DNA from: UBA2185 sp964564625
GTDB lineage: Bacteria; Desulfobacterota; Syntrophia; Syntrophales; UBA2185
NCBI GenBank assembly: GCA_964564625.1
Contig: CAZMBE010000044.1
Span: forward strand, 1 to 23,018
Length of the DNA: 23,018 nucleotides
Direction: 5' to 3'
Below, in pieces: positions 14,488 through 22,911 of the stretch (its first letter is position 1; each line of letters begins with the position of its first letter). Below the pieces are notes generated by a model, which saw nothing but the letters and a program-made list of their open reading frames with translations, was not told the origin of the DNA and searched no databases. The translations under genes were made by a program, and so were the position numbers.

Positions 14488-14778
14488 TCAGTAGCTAAGA
14501 TATTCATAGTTATGGGGGTACGTCGGCTCCGTAAATTTTTTCGATACGCTTTCTACACAGATAATAACCAGATCAGGATAGATATATGCTTGTCCCTTCG
14601 CATGCGATGAATCTCCATTCCCCTTTTGGGCCTCGATGGTACAGATTACGGGGTCACCGATTTTCACTTTTTCAGAGATAATAATCTCCTCTCTGGAAAA
14701 GACCATTTCTGCTGTTCGACGCAATGCCTCGATAAATGCCTGGCTTGCCCTACTATCATCGGTAATTCTTGTTGACAT
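14488..14778 (-). CDS. Small protein of unknown function (96 aa)
   Basis: A 96-residue protein: an N-terminal helix (RASQAFIEALRRTAEMVFS), then mostly beta segments (EIIISEKVKIGDPVICTIEA, AYIYPDLVIICVESVSK) and a Tyr/Pro-rich tail. It has two cysteines and no signal peptide. I do not recognise a family. The start at 14778 lies about 9 bp after AAAAAGGAGG; the longer frame from 14880 runs through that site. It is the first gene of a leftward set with the CxxC receiver. Confidence 0.7.
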   Translation of the reverse strand: MSTRITDDSRASQAFIEALRRTAEMVFSREEIIISEKVKIGDPVICTIEAQKGNGDSSHAKGQAYIYPDLVIICVESVSKKFTEPTYPHNYEYLSY

Positions 14779-14905
14779 GTATGTTATCCTCCTTTTTATA
14801 GTACATATAAACGGTATTTTACGAATATGAGTCCATAGTGGACATGATATATTAGTGCGACATTGTCTCACAAACTGCAATGCGGAAAATTAGTACGTAA
14901 ATTGT

Positions 14906-14936
14906 GAGGATAAACCTATTAGTGTTCCGGTAATAA
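14906..14936 (+). promoter_or_regulatory. Weak 19-bp motif copy F with -10-like box
   Basis: GAGGATAAACCTATTAGTG (14906-14924) keeps the AGG-N5-CCTA core, and TAATAA (14931-14936) starts 11 bp after CCTAT. It points right, where no gene is recognised before 15355, but it also lies 137 bp before the leftward 96-residue gene. It may be chance or a decayed copy. Confidence 0.3.
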
Positions 14937-14966
14937 AGCACATATGGCATTAAAACCGACATACCC

Positions 14967-15101
14967 TCAAAGAATCGCACCCGGACATATGGGAGCTGCT
15001 GCGTATCCGGTCACATTGTATTGACGCAGAAGAAACTCTTTTCCTGTAGTTAAGCTATCCGGAAAGTCATTTACAAATTCTCCATGCGTGATGGACTTCA
15101 T
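14967..15101 (-). CDS. Doubtful short ORF or gene remnant (44 aa)
   Basis: The frame begins MKSITHGEFVNDF and ends GAIL, with AAGGA three bases before its ATG. Its start overlaps the stop of another short frame (ATGA). It has no recognisable family and could equally be non-coding or the tail of a degraded gene. Confidence 0.2.
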   Translation of the reverse strand: MKSITHGEFVNDFPDSLTTGKEFLLRQYNVTGYAAAPICPGAIL

Positions 15102-15168
15102 TTTTCCTTCAACCGTTCTTTAGCTACGCCATATTTATCTTTGACATTATTTCACGTTTCTCCATAGG

Positions 15169-15199
15169 TAGCTTATACCTACTATTAACCCACTATTTT
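15169..15199 (+). promoter_or_regulatory. 19-bp motif copy D with -10-like box, upstream of the Cu/Ag efflux operon
   Basis: TAGCTTATACCTACTATTA (15169-15187) is followed 11 bp after CCTAC by TATTTT (15194-15199), the same hexamer and spacing as copy B. An additional TAGGTA at 15165-15170 gives a wider dyad with TACCTA (15176-15181). The leader to 15355 would be about 150 nt. Confidence 0.65.
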
Positions 15200-15354
15200 A
15201 TGATCATTGCAGTCCTTCGATAAAGGCACTATTTCTTCATTATAACAACGAATAAATATTCATATTATGGTGGATTAAAATGAATAGTATTCCTCGGTCA
15301 TGCATTGAATTCAAAAGCAAGTGGTTTTCAAAAAGAAATGAAAGGAGATACACG

Positions 15355-15744
15355 ATGAAGAGGTTTGTTGCGACGTTAATTGTATTATTGCTTGCAGCGG
15401 GCTTGGCCTATGCGAAGAATTACATGGTCGTGAAAAAGGCCGGCAACTACACGGTCCAGGTAGAGCTGGACAAGAATCCACCCATTACCGGTCAGAATAA
15501 GATGGAGATACGCATTCAGGATGACAAAGGGGGCAGTGTAACCGACGCCACGGTGATGGTGGATTACAGCATGCCGGCAATGCCTGGGATGCCGGCAATG
15601 AATTACAAGGCAAAAGCAGAATTGAAAGGTAGCCGATACACGACAAATCTCAATTTTTCCATGTCGGGCGCCTGGAATATCAATGTCAAAATCACACATG
15701 CCGGAAAGACACAGTCGGTAAAACTCAATGTGGATGTCAGATAG
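15355..15744 (+). CDS. Periplasmic YtkA/FixH-like protein with Met-rich motif
   Basis: A 129-residue exported protein: signal peptide 1-20 (cut after AYA), then an immunoglobulin-like beta domain of the YtkA/FixH type. Residues 73-82, MPAMPGMPAM, place Met at 73, 76, 79 and 82, a good soft-metal site for Cu(I) or Ag(I). It occupies the place where a CusF-type metal chaperone would be expected in a cus operon, so a chaperone role handing copper to the pump is inferred. The start at 15355 follows AAAGGAG; the open frame from 15280 adds 25 unsupported residues. Its stop codon is one base before the cusC-like start. Confidence 0.85.
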   Translation: MKRFVATLIVLLLAAGLAYAKNYMVVKKAGNYTVQVELDKNPPITGQNKMEIRIQDDKGGSVTDATVMVDYSMPAMPGMPAMNYKAKAELKGSRYTTNLNFSMSGAWNINVKITHAGKTQSVKLNVDVR

Positions 15745-15745
15745 G

Positions 15746-17008
15746 ATGCTAAAGGCGTTAATTTTTGCTATGGCAGTTTTTCTTCTGGGGACATCCGTCT
15801 TTGCCCAGGAGTTGAAACTAGATGCCCTGATTGAAGAAGCGATGACGAACAATCTCGACATCATGGCTTCTATGGCGAAGATCGATGCAGCGAAATACCG
15901 GATTCCGCAAGCTCAAAGCCTTCCAGATCCCATGGTCATGGTAGGGTATCAGAACGAGGGATTTGAACGTTACTCATATGGTGAGATGGAGGGTTCCCAG
16001 TGGATGTTTTCGGCATCCCAGATGTTTCCTTTCCCCGGTAAGCGCTCCCTGAAAGGGGATATGGCAGCGCGGGACGCTGAAAGTCTGGAGTCAAAGCATG
16101 AGCTTTTGAAACTCAGAATAACAGCACGGGTTAGGGAACTGTATTATGATCTTTTTCAAGCTTACAAGAATATCGACCTTTTAAAGGACATACGGAGCCT
16201 CTTTGACAAAATGGAAGACCTTACAGTGGCTCGTTATGCAGCCGGCAAGGCTATGCAGCAGGAAGTTCTCATGGCACAGACGGAGAAGTACATGCTCCTG
16301 GAGAAAGAGGAAATGCTCAGGCAAAAGACCCTTTCTCTGGAGGCGATGCTCCGCGCCGTAATAGGGAGGGGGGAAGGCCCCTCTCTTGGTAGACCTGTGG
16401 AACCCGCCTTCCGGACATATGCAATATCTCTCGAAGAGGCCTTGCAGAAAGCCAATCAAAACTCCCCGGAAATCAAAGTGAGAGCTAAAATGATCGAAGC
16501 GGCAGACGCCAAGCTCCTGATGGCCCGAAAAGAATATTATCCAGATTTCACCCTGGGGGCGAGCTACTTCAAGCGTACAGGTGAATTCGAGAGCATGTGG
16601 AGCGCAACAGCGACAATCAATGTTCCCCTGTACTATAAAACAAAGCAGGAGCCGGCCGTCCGGGAGGCAAAGGCTTCTCTTACCCAGGCGAAGCAGGAGT
16701 TGGAGGCTGCGAAACTGATGATAGCTGCGGCTGTAAAAGATAATATGTCTATGCTCAGAACATCGGAAAAGCTCATGGATCTCTATAGGAGCGGGTTGAT
16801 ACCGAAAAACACCCAGGATGTTGAATTGGCCCTTACGGGGTATGCGACAGGAAGGATAGATGCCATAGTCGTGATCAACAGGCTGAAAACATTACTCGAC
16901 TACGAAATTCTTTACTGGAACCAGTTTGCAGAAAGGGAAAAAGCGATTGCGAGACTCCAGGCAATCGCGGAAGGCCTTAACTCGACACCGGGAGGTGAGA
17001 AGAATTGA
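15746..17008 (+). CDS. cusC: Outer-membrane efflux channel, CusC/TolC-like
   Basis: The trimeric channel that carries metal ions across the outer membrane for the CusBA pump. The 420-residue protein has a signal peptide (MLKALIFAMAVFLLGTSVFA, then QELKL) and two OEP repeats: helices near 25-200 and 220-400, with the DPMVMVGYQNEG and YYPDFTLGASYF strand regions. There is no cysteine at the cleavage site, so unlike E. coli CusC it is not lipidated. ATG 15746 lies one base after the upstream stop; 15728 would overlap the previous gene. Its own stop overlaps the TTG start of the adaptor gene. Confidence 0.88.
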   Translation: MLKALIFAMAVFLLGTSVFAQELKLDALIEEAMTNNLDIMASMAKIDAAKYRIPQAQSLPDPMVMVGYQNEGFERYSYGEMEGSQWMFSASQMFPFPGKRSLKGDMAARDAESLESKHELLKLRITARVRELYYDLFQAYKNIDLLKDIRSLFDKMEDLTVARYAAGKAMQQEVLMAQTEKYMLLEKEEMLRQKTLSLEAMLRAVIGRGEGPSLGRPVEPAFRTYAISLEEALQKANQNSPEIKVRAKMIEAADAKLLMARKEYYPDFTLGASYFKRTGEFESMWSATATINVPLYYKTKQEPAVREAKASLTQAKQELEAAKLMIAAAVKDNMSMLRTSEKLMDLYRSGLIPKNTQDVELALTGYATGRIDAIVVINRLKTLLDYEILYWNQFAEREKAIARLQAIAEGLNSTPGGEKN

Positions 17009-18288
17009 AAAAGTGCGGTAGATTCATGATAGCAGTCATCTGCTTTACAGGATGGTTATATCTGTTTGGTAATATCATATCTGTACCGGTATATGCCCAG
17101 GGGCACGCCGGGCATACCGCACAGCCCCCGGCGGCAGCCGAGAAACCGAAAGCCGCAAAACCTCAGGAAAAGCCGCAGGCCGTGCATGAAGAAGCCGCAG
17201 AGGAAATCCCTCAGATCGAGATTTCACCCGAACAGCAACAACTCATCGGTGTCAAAACGGTCAAGGTTGCGGTTAAGCCGCTGACCAAAGTCATCCGGAC
17301 GGTAGGGCGCATCGAAGCGGATGAACGAAAACTGGCTACGGTAAATATAAAGGTTGAAGGATGGATTGAGAAACTTTATGTGGATTATACTGGCCGCTAC
17401 GTTAAGAAAGGTGAACCTCTGGCCGAGATTTACAGCCCGGAGCTTCTGGCGACCCAGATGGAATTCATCAACACCCTGAAGTGGGTGAAAAGGCAAGCCG
17501 CACCGCACCCGGCAAACGCCGCTCACGGGGCACATACCCAGGAGCCTCCCGCAGCCGGTCCCGAACCTGTCTCAAAATTAAAGCAGATGATTGCCAGAGA
17601 CGCCAACTCCACACTGGCTGCGGCCAGAGAGAGGCTACTGCTCTGGGACATCTCCGAGAGGCAGATCAGGAAAATCGAAGAAACGGGGAAGCCTGTTCGA
17701 ACATTGACCGTGTACAGTCCCGTCAGCGGATTCATTACCCAGAAAATGGCCGTCCGGGGGATGAAGGTCATGCCGGGGGAAAAATTATTTGACGTGGCCG
17801 ATTTTTCTACACTCTGGATCATTGCCGATATTTACGAATATGAACTGCCCCTTGTCCGGACAGGCCAGAAAGTCGGGATCACGCTGAGTTATTCTCCCGG
17901 CAAGGAAATTGCGTCGCGCGTGGATTACATCTATCCCAGCGTATCAGCGGATACCAGGACCGCAAAAGTCCGCTTAACATTGCCCAACCCGGGCGGCCGC
18001 TTGAAACCCCAGATGTTCACGAATGTGGAAATACAGGTTAGCATCGGCAAAAAGGTGACCATCCCGGAATCAGCGGTAATTGACACCGGCGTTAGACAGG
18101 TGGTGTATGTAGACCGTGGCGAAGGGATCTTTGAACCACGTGAAGTGCGGGTCGGCCTCCGGGCCGACGGCAATGTCGAAGTATTGAAAGGCCTGAAGAT
18201 CGGCGAGAAGGTTGCGTCATCGGCTAATTTCCTCATCGACTCCGAAGCCCAGTTAAAGGGGGTCAAGCCCCTCGAGCACAAACACTAA
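17005..18288 (+). CDS. cusB: RND periplasmic adaptor, CusB-like
   Basis: The membrane-fusion adaptor linking the inner-membrane pump to the channel. The 427-residue protein has a hydrophobic export segment (about 7-31), a Pro/Ala/Lys-rich linker with histidines (GHAGHTAQPP), a barrel-sandwich domain (VNIKVEGWIEKLYVDYTG, then YSPVSGFITQKMAVRG), a helical hairpin and a beta-barrel (ISYSP-like LSYSPGKEIASRVDYIYP, TVEIQV-like region). A His-rich stretch within the hairpin (PHPANAAHGAHTQ, about 170-182) and a C-terminal EHKH are unusual and may bind metal, since the N-terminal methionines used by E. coli CusB are not evident. The start is TTG at 17005, 9 bp after GGAGG and overlapping the cusC stop; the next ATG (17026) would cut the export segment. 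Confidence 0.9.
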   Translation: MKKCGRFMIAVICFTGWLYLFGNIISVPVYAQGHAGHTAQPPAAAEKPKAAKPQEKPQAVHEEAAEEIPQIEISPEQQQLIGVKTVKVAVKPLTKVIRTVGRIEADERKLATVNIKVEGWIEKLYVDYTGRYVKKGEPLAEIYSPELLATQMEFINTLKWVKRQAAPHPANAAHGAHTQEPPAAGPEPVSKLKQMIARDANSTLAAARERLLLWDISERQIRKIEETGKPVRTLTVYSPVSGFITQKMAVRGMKVMPGEKLFDVADFSTLWIIADIYEYELPLVRTGQKVGITLSYSPGKEIASRVDYIYPSVSADTRTAKVRLTLPNPGGRLKPQMFTNVEIQVSIGKKVTIPESAVIDTGVRQVVYVDRGEGIFEPREVRVGLRADGNVEVLKGLKIGEKVASSANFLIDSEAQLKGVKPLEHKH

Positions 18289-18315
18289 TCTGAAACACTG
18301 AAAGCTTATCGCTGA

Positions 18316-21300
18316 ATGATTGCCAAGATTATAGAATACAGCGCCCGCAATAAATTCATCGTTTTTCTGATGATGTTTTTTGCCTGTGTCTGGGGGTACT
18401 GGGCGCTCACAAACACGCCGCTCGACGCTATCCCGGACTTGAGCGACACCCAGGTCATCATCTATACGGAATGGGCGGGCCGCAGCCCCGACCTGGTGGA
18501 AGACCAGGTCACCTATCCCATCACCTCTACTCTTCTTGCCGCACCGAAGGTGCAGGCGGTGCGGGGTTTTTCGTTCCTCGGCAGCTCCTTCATCTACGTT
18601 ATCTTTGAGGAGGGAACCAACATCTACTGGGCCCGCAGCCGGGTCCTGGAATATCTCCAGGCGGTGAAGAATAAGATTCCCGCCGAAGTCAACCCCGTCC
18701 TTGGTCCCGATGCAACGAGTCTCGGGTGGGGGTTTTCCTATGCCATCGTCGATGAGACAGGGGGCCACGATCTTTCCGAACTCCGCACCATTCAGGACTA
18801 CAACCTGAAGCTGGCCATAGAGAGCGTTCCCGGTGTTTCCCAGGTGGCGAGCATCGGCGGGTTCGTCAAGCAGTATCAGATTACCGTCGATCCCAATCGC
18901 CTGGCGGCCTACAACCTTTCGATCATGAAGGTAATGGAGGCCATACGGAGGAGCAACCGGGATGTCGAGGGCCGTGTTCTGGAATTCTCCGGTGTAGAAT
19001 ATATGGTCCGGGGCAGGGGATATATCAAGAACGTTCAGGATATCGAAAACGTTGCCGTCGGTTCAAATTTCGCGGGGACGCCGATCTTTGTGAGGGATGT
19101 GGCGCAAGTTCAACTCGGTCCGGAAATCCGCCGGGGCCTGGCGGAACTGGACGGAAGGGGAGAAGTGGCAGGGGGCATTGTCGTTGTCCGCTTCGGCGAA
19201 AACGTCCTCGATGTGATTGAGAGGGTGAAGGCGAAAATCAAAAGCGATATCGTGGCAAGCCTCCCCGAAGGGGTGAAGATCGTCCCCACTTATGACCGGT
19301 CGGACCTCATCAGGCGGTCTGTCGATACCCTCAAGGAAGAGATAATCAAGCTGGCCGTGGCGGTGAGCGTTGTGTGCCTCGTTTTCCTGTTTCATCTGCC
19401 CAGCGCCCTGGTGGTGATCGTTACCCTCCCCATTGCCATCATCATGTCTTTCATCTGTATGTACTACCTCGGCGTTACATCCAATATCATGAGTTTGAGC
19501 GGCATTGCCATTGCCATAGGGGCCATGGTGGATGCTGCCATCATCATGGTGGAGAATGCCCACAAAAAGCTTGAAGAATGGGAGCATCAGGATGGACAAA
19601 GCACAAGGGTGGATGTTATTATTGAAGCAGCCAAAGAGGTAGGACCTTCTCTTTTCTTCTCGCTTTTGGTGATCACTGTGGGCTTTCTCCCGGTCTTCAC
19701 GTTGCAGGCACAGGCAGGGAGACTTTTCAAGCCGCTGGCTTATACGAAGACGTTTGCCATGCTCTTTTCATCATTCCTTGCTATTACCCTGACGCCGGTG
19801 TTGATGACATTGTTTATCCGCGGGAAGATAAAACCTGAAGAGAAAAACCCCGTCGCCGTTTTCCTGCATAAATTGTATGAACCGGTTGCCGCGTTATCTT
19901 TGCGTTTCCGGAAAACGGTAATCGTGGCGTCCGCAGTCGTTCTGGTCATTACCGCCTTTCCGTTTATAAAGATTGGTTCGGAATTCATGCCTCCCCTCTA
20001 TGAAGGGACCCTCTTCTATATGCCTGTTACGGTTCCGGCAGCCTCCATATCAGAGGTGTCAAAGCTCCTTCAGCTGCAGGACAAAATCCTGAAGAAAATC
20101 CCGGAAGTCAGCCAGGTCTTCGGCAAGGCCGGGCGGGCGGAGACAGCCACCGATCCGGCGCCCCTGGAGATGTTTGAGACGGTAATCAACCTGAAACCGG
20201 AATCCGAGTGGCGGGAAGGGATGACGGTGGAAAAACTCAAGGATGAGATGAATGAGGTACTTTCAATTCCAGGAGTGGCGAATTCCTTCACCATGCCGAT
20301 CAAGGCCCGCATCGACATGCTGGCCACCGGAATCAGAACCCCGGTTGGGATTAAGATACTGGGACCACACCTCGAAGAAATAGAAAAGATAGGCCTTGCC
20401 ATAGAGCATCATGTCAAAGGCATACCGGGGACCCGCAGCGCCTATGCGGAGAGGGTTACTACCGGTTACTTTCTGGACATTGCAGTGAAAAAGGATCAAG
20501 TAGCGCGTTTCGGCCTTACGGTGGATGATGTGGAAAATGTTATCCAATCCGCCATCGGGGGCATGAACCTGACAACCACGGTCGAAGGACGCGCGCGCTA
20601 CCCGGTTAATGTACGCTATGCGCGGGAATTGCGAAATGATGTGGAGAAACTGAAAAGGGTTCTCGTGCCGGTGATGATGCCGGCCGCTTCTATCGCCCCT
20701 GCCTCCGGAACAATGGCTGCCTCCGCCCCGCAATCCTTACAGATCCCCCTGGTGGCACTTGCCGATTTCAAGGTCATCAGGGGGCCCACCGCCATCAAAA
20801 GCGAGGAGGGACTGCTTACCTCCTATGTCTTCGTGGACTTTACAGGCAGAGATGTGGGGGGGTACGTGAATGATGCAAAGAAGAGCGTCGCCTCGCTGAA
20901 GATTCCCGACGGCTACCGTTTGCAATGGAGCGGAGAGTATGAATACCTCGTCAAGACCGAGGAGAGGCTGAAACTCATTATTCCCCTGACCATACTGATC
21001 ATCTTTGTGTTGATTTATTTCAATACGAAGTCCGTGACGGAAACAATGATCGTTCTTTCCGCCCTGCCGTTTTCCCTTGTCGGTTCGTTCTGGTTTCTTT
21101 ACTTTCTGAATTACAATTTAAGTATTGCCGTGTGGGTCGGCATTATCGCCCTGGCGGGACTTGCCGCGGAGACCGGGGTCGTTATGCTCCTTTACCTTGA
21201 TCTGGCTTATAAGCAGTGGCAGACGGAAGGGCGCATGAAGACACTCGACGACCTGAAGGATGCCGTGATGCATGGCGCCGTGAAGAGATTGAGGCCGAAG

Positions 21301-21513
21301 ATGATGACGGTATGCGTTATCCTCGCCGGTCTTATTCCTATCATGTTCAGCCAAGGAACCGGCGCCGATGTGATGAAGCGTATCGCCGCGCCCATGATAG
21401 GCGGGGTTATATCATCGACAATACTTACGCTTATCATTTACCCCGTGATCTATATAATATGGAAGGGGCGGACTATAAAACACAACGAAACAACGGAGAT
21501 ATCCGAAAGTTGA
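18316..21513 (+). CDS. cusA: Heavy-metal RND pump, CusA-like Cu(I)/Ag(I) exporter
   Basis: The proton-driven inner-membrane pump of the tripartite system. The 1065-residue protein has the usual twelve membrane segments and two large periplasmic loops. The three methionines that bind Cu(I)/Ag(I) in E. coli CusA (573, 623, 672) correspond to Met569 (LFYMP), Met619 (DPAPLEMFET) and Met668 (ARIDMLATGI), all displaced by the same four positions, so monovalent copper/silver is likelier than zinc or cobalt. The proton-relay Asp406 (GAMVDAAIIMVEN) and the Glu in LAAETGVVM are present. About 20 extra residues, rich in Met, Ala and Ser (about 786-808), interrupt the second periplasmic loop. The ATG at 18316 has only a weak ribosome site and lies 27 bp after cusB. 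Confidence 0.93.
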   Translation: MIAKIIEYSARNKFIVFLMMFFACVWGYWALTNTPLDAIPDLSDTQVIIYTEWAGRSPDLVEDQVTYPITSTLLAAPKVQAVRGFSFLGSSFIYVIFEEGTNIYWARSRVLEYLQAVKNKIPAEVNPVLGPDATSLGWGFSYAIVDETGGHDLSELRTIQDYNLKLAIESVPGVSQVASIGGFVKQYQITVDPNRLAAYNLSIMKVMEAIRRSNRDVEGRVLEFSGVEYMVRGRGYIKNVQDIENVAVGSNFAGTPIFVRDVAQVQLGPEIRRGLAELDGRGEVAGGIVVVRFGENVLDVIERVKAKIKSDIVASLPEGVKIVPTYDRSDLIRRSVDTLKEEIIKLAVAVSVVCLVFLFHLPSALVVIVTLPIAIIMSFICMYYLGVTSNIMSLSGIAIAIGAMVDAAIIMVENAHKKLEEWEHQDGQSTRVDVIIEAAKEVGPSLFFSLLVITVGFLPVFTLQAQAGRLFKPLAYTKTFAMLFSSFLAITLTPVLMTLFIRGKIKPEEKNPVAVFLHKLYEPVAALSLRFRKTVIVASAVVLVITAFPFIKIGSEFMPPLYEGTLFYMPVTVPAASISEVSKLLQLQDKILKKIPEVSQVFGKAGRAETATDPAPLEMFETVINLKPESEWREGMTVEKLKDEMNEVLSIPGVANSFTMPIKARIDMLATGIRTPVGIKILGPHLEEIEKIGLAIEHHVKGIPGTRSAYAERVTTGYFLDIAVKKDQVARFGLTVDDVENVIQSAIGGMNLTTTVEGRARYPVNVRYARELRNDVEKLKRVLVPVMMPAASIAPASGTMAASAPQSLQIPLVALADFKVIRGPTAIKSEEGLLTSYVFVDFTGRDVGGYVNDAKKSVASLKIPDGYRLQWSGEYEYLVKTEERLKLIIPLTILIIFVLIYFNTKSVTETMIVLSALPFSLVGSFWFLYFLNYNLSIAVWVGIIALAGLAAETGVVMLLYLDLAYKQWQTEGRMKTLDDLKDAVMHGAVKRLRPKMMTVCVILAGLIPIMFSQGTGADVMKRIAAPMIGGVISSTILTLIIYPVIYIIWKGRTIKHNETTEISES

Positions 21514-21563
21514 TGGTTGGATGACTCTTAAACAACATAGAAAGGCTCATGAAGCGTTGAGAG

Positions 21564-21596
21564 TAGTTTATCCCTATCATTATTCTGCCATTTAAT
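21564..21596 (+). promoter_or_regulatory. 19-bp motif copy G with -10-like box, upstream of the VOC gene
   Basis: TAGTTTATCCCTATCATTA (21564-21582) shares CCTAYCATTATTCT with copy B over a longer stretch. TTTAAT (21591-21596) starts 13 bp after the core. The left half is TAGT instead of TAGG. A 6-bp hairpin, TGCCAA/TTGGCA (21645-21665), lies between it and the gene start. Confidence 0.5.
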
Positions 21597-21714
21597 CCTC
21601 ATTGTTTTCCTCTTATGAAAGTACTAATTTATCATCAATAAGAATGCCAATGAAAAACTTTGGCAAAATTTAGGTTCGGGGAGTTGTACCATGGCTAAAG
21701 AAAAGGAGAGAAGC

Positions 21715-22122
21715 ATGGCTACTAAAATTTTTGTGAACCTTCCCGTAAAGAATCTTGATAAGTCTATGGAGTTTTTTGGTAAACTTGGATTCAAGTTTAA
21801 TCCCCAATTTACTGACGAGAATGCCGCTTGTCTTATTGTGAGCGAAGACATCTTTGCCATGTTGTTAATTGAAAAGTTTTTTAAAACGATTACGCCCAAA
21901 GAAATCTGCGATGCAACGAAATACACAGAAGTGCTTGTGGCCCTCTCTATGGGGAGCCGAAAAGACGTTGATGAAATGGTGAATAAAGCGGTTGCCGCTG
22001 GTGGAACAACATATAGTGAACCAAAGGACCTTGGCTTTATGTATTTGCATGGGTTTCAAGACCCGGATAACCACATCTGGGAAATATTCTCCATGGATCC
22101 GAGCGCAACATTACAGAGTTAA
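21715..22122 (+). CDS. VOC-superfamily (glyoxalase/extradiol dioxygenase-fold) protein
   Basis: A 135-residue protein with paired beta-alpha-beta-beta-beta modules. It opens KIFVNLPVKNLDKSMEFFGKLGFKFNP, typical of VOC proteins, has a middle strand ACLIVSEDIFAMLLIEKFF, and ends HGFQDPDNHIWEIFSMD. The Glu of WEIF and the nearby His are candidate metal ligands. Relatives include glyoxalase I, fosfomycin-resistance enzymes and many proteins without a known substrate, so no reaction can be assigned. The ATG at 21715 lies 6 bp after GGAG; an in-frame ATG at 21691 also starts ATGGCTA but lacks a ribosome site. It stands alone, behind motif copy G. Confidence 0.85.
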   Translation: MATKIFVNLPVKNLDKSMEFFGKLGFKFNPQFTDENAACLIVSEDIFAMLLIEKFFKTITPKEICDATKYTEVLVALSMGSRKDVDEMVNKAVAAGGTTYSEPKDLGFMYLHGFQDPDNHIWEIFSMDPSATLQS

Positions 22123-22396
22123 TTTATACAGACTGACTCTGAGCAATAAAGGAGAAGGAATACGGAAAGATATAAAGTGTATAGCCTCTCCAGAGTCGAC
22201 GAGACATCCAAAAATCTCATGAAGCTGCTGTTGTGTTCTAAGAAGAATTAAAAAAAATGTGGATATGAAGCGGTGTGTGAAGAGGCGGGATTTTGACTGT
22301 TTAGTGGACTAACAAAATACCAATCGACGAATGAAATGTCAGGCGTGTTGCTTGATGCAAGAGATTAAACGCATTATCAAAGAAAATGAGGATGTC

Positions 22397-22606
22397 ATGA
22401 AGTACGGCGCAAGAAATCAAATTGACGGAGAAGTGGTCAGCATAAAGGAAGGCACAGTTATGTGCGAGGTTACGTTAAAAGTATTGACCTGCGATTTCAT
22501 GGAAGCTGTTATGACAATGAACTCCCTCAAAGACCTGGGAATTAAGGAAGGTGACAAGGTTTGTATTGTAGTCAAGGCCGTAAATGTCCTGTTGGTAAAG
22601 GAATAA
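22397..22606 (+). CDS. Molybdate-binding TOBE (Mop-type) protein
   Basis: A 69-residue single TOBE domain of the molbindin type, which stores or buffers molybdate or tungstate in the cytoplasm as an oligomer. It opens MKYGARNQIDGEVVSIKEG, the family signature, and ends with the KEGDKVCIVVKAVNVLLVKE strands. Molbindins usually carry SARN in the ligand loop; here it reads GARN, as in many members. The start at 22397 follows GAGG; the open frame extends to 22331 without a ribosome site and with residues foreign to the family. No molybdate transporter or cofactor gene is adjacent. Confidence 0.85.
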   Translation: MKYGARNQIDGEVVSIKEGTVMCEVTLKVLTCDFMEAVMTMNSLKDLGIKEGDKVCIVVKAVNVLLVKE

Positions 22607-22765
22607 CAATTCGATTCATTTTAAAAGATAGTACGCTTACACAGTAATGATCCGGATTGCATTATGCAGCCTCAGCTCATTGCGGCGCAAGCATATCATG
22701 TGAAATGATCAAAATCACGTAATCTCAACTGGCCTGCAGAAAGGGAGCTGCGGGTCAGGAGGATC

Positions 22766-22867
22766 ATGGGGGAGGCAGGGAAAAAGCATGATCTGGACGC
22801 CATGAGTGACGCATACCTGAAGGCATATGAGAGGCTTCACCACAGACCTGTGTGGTGGGCATGGTAA
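22766..22867 (+). CDS. Possible small protein (33 aa) with aromatic C-terminus
   Basis: The frame begins MGEAGKKHDLDAMSDAYLKA and ends RPVWWAW. GGAGG lies only three bases before the ATG, closer than usual. The same frame stays open upstream for about 18 codons (ending ERELRVRRI), so it may be the tail of a longer, truncated gene. I do not recognise a family. Confidence 0.3.
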   Translation: MGEAGKKHDLDAMSDAYLKAYERLHHRPVWWAW

Positions 22868-22880
22868 CGGCTTGCAGTGG

Positions 22881-22911
22881 CAGGTTATACTTACTATTGT
22901 ATATATATTTA
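22881..22911 (+). promoter_or_regulatory. 19-bp motif copy E with -10-like box, upstream of the partial USP
   Basis: CAGGTTATACTTACTATTG (22881-22899) is followed 11 bp after CTTAC by TATTTA (22906-22911). The leader to the USP start at 22991 would be about 73 nt. Confidence 0.6.

Larger units (their letters stand above)
14779..15354. other. Intergenic region before the Cu/Ag efflux operon
   Basis: This 576-bp gap separates the leftward receiver set from the rightward efflux operon. It holds a weak motif copy F (14906), a strong copy D (15169) and a minus-strand short frame at 14967-15101. In the frame just before that short ORF, a start-less fragment ending VKDKYGVAKERLKEK overlaps it by ATGA, which suggests remains of older genes. 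No RNA gene is apparent. Confidence 0.55.

Noticed and set aside
19063..19599. Long minus-strand ORF inside cusA
   Set aside because: A shadow of the strongly coding cusA frame, with His/Asp-rich composition typical of antisense translation.
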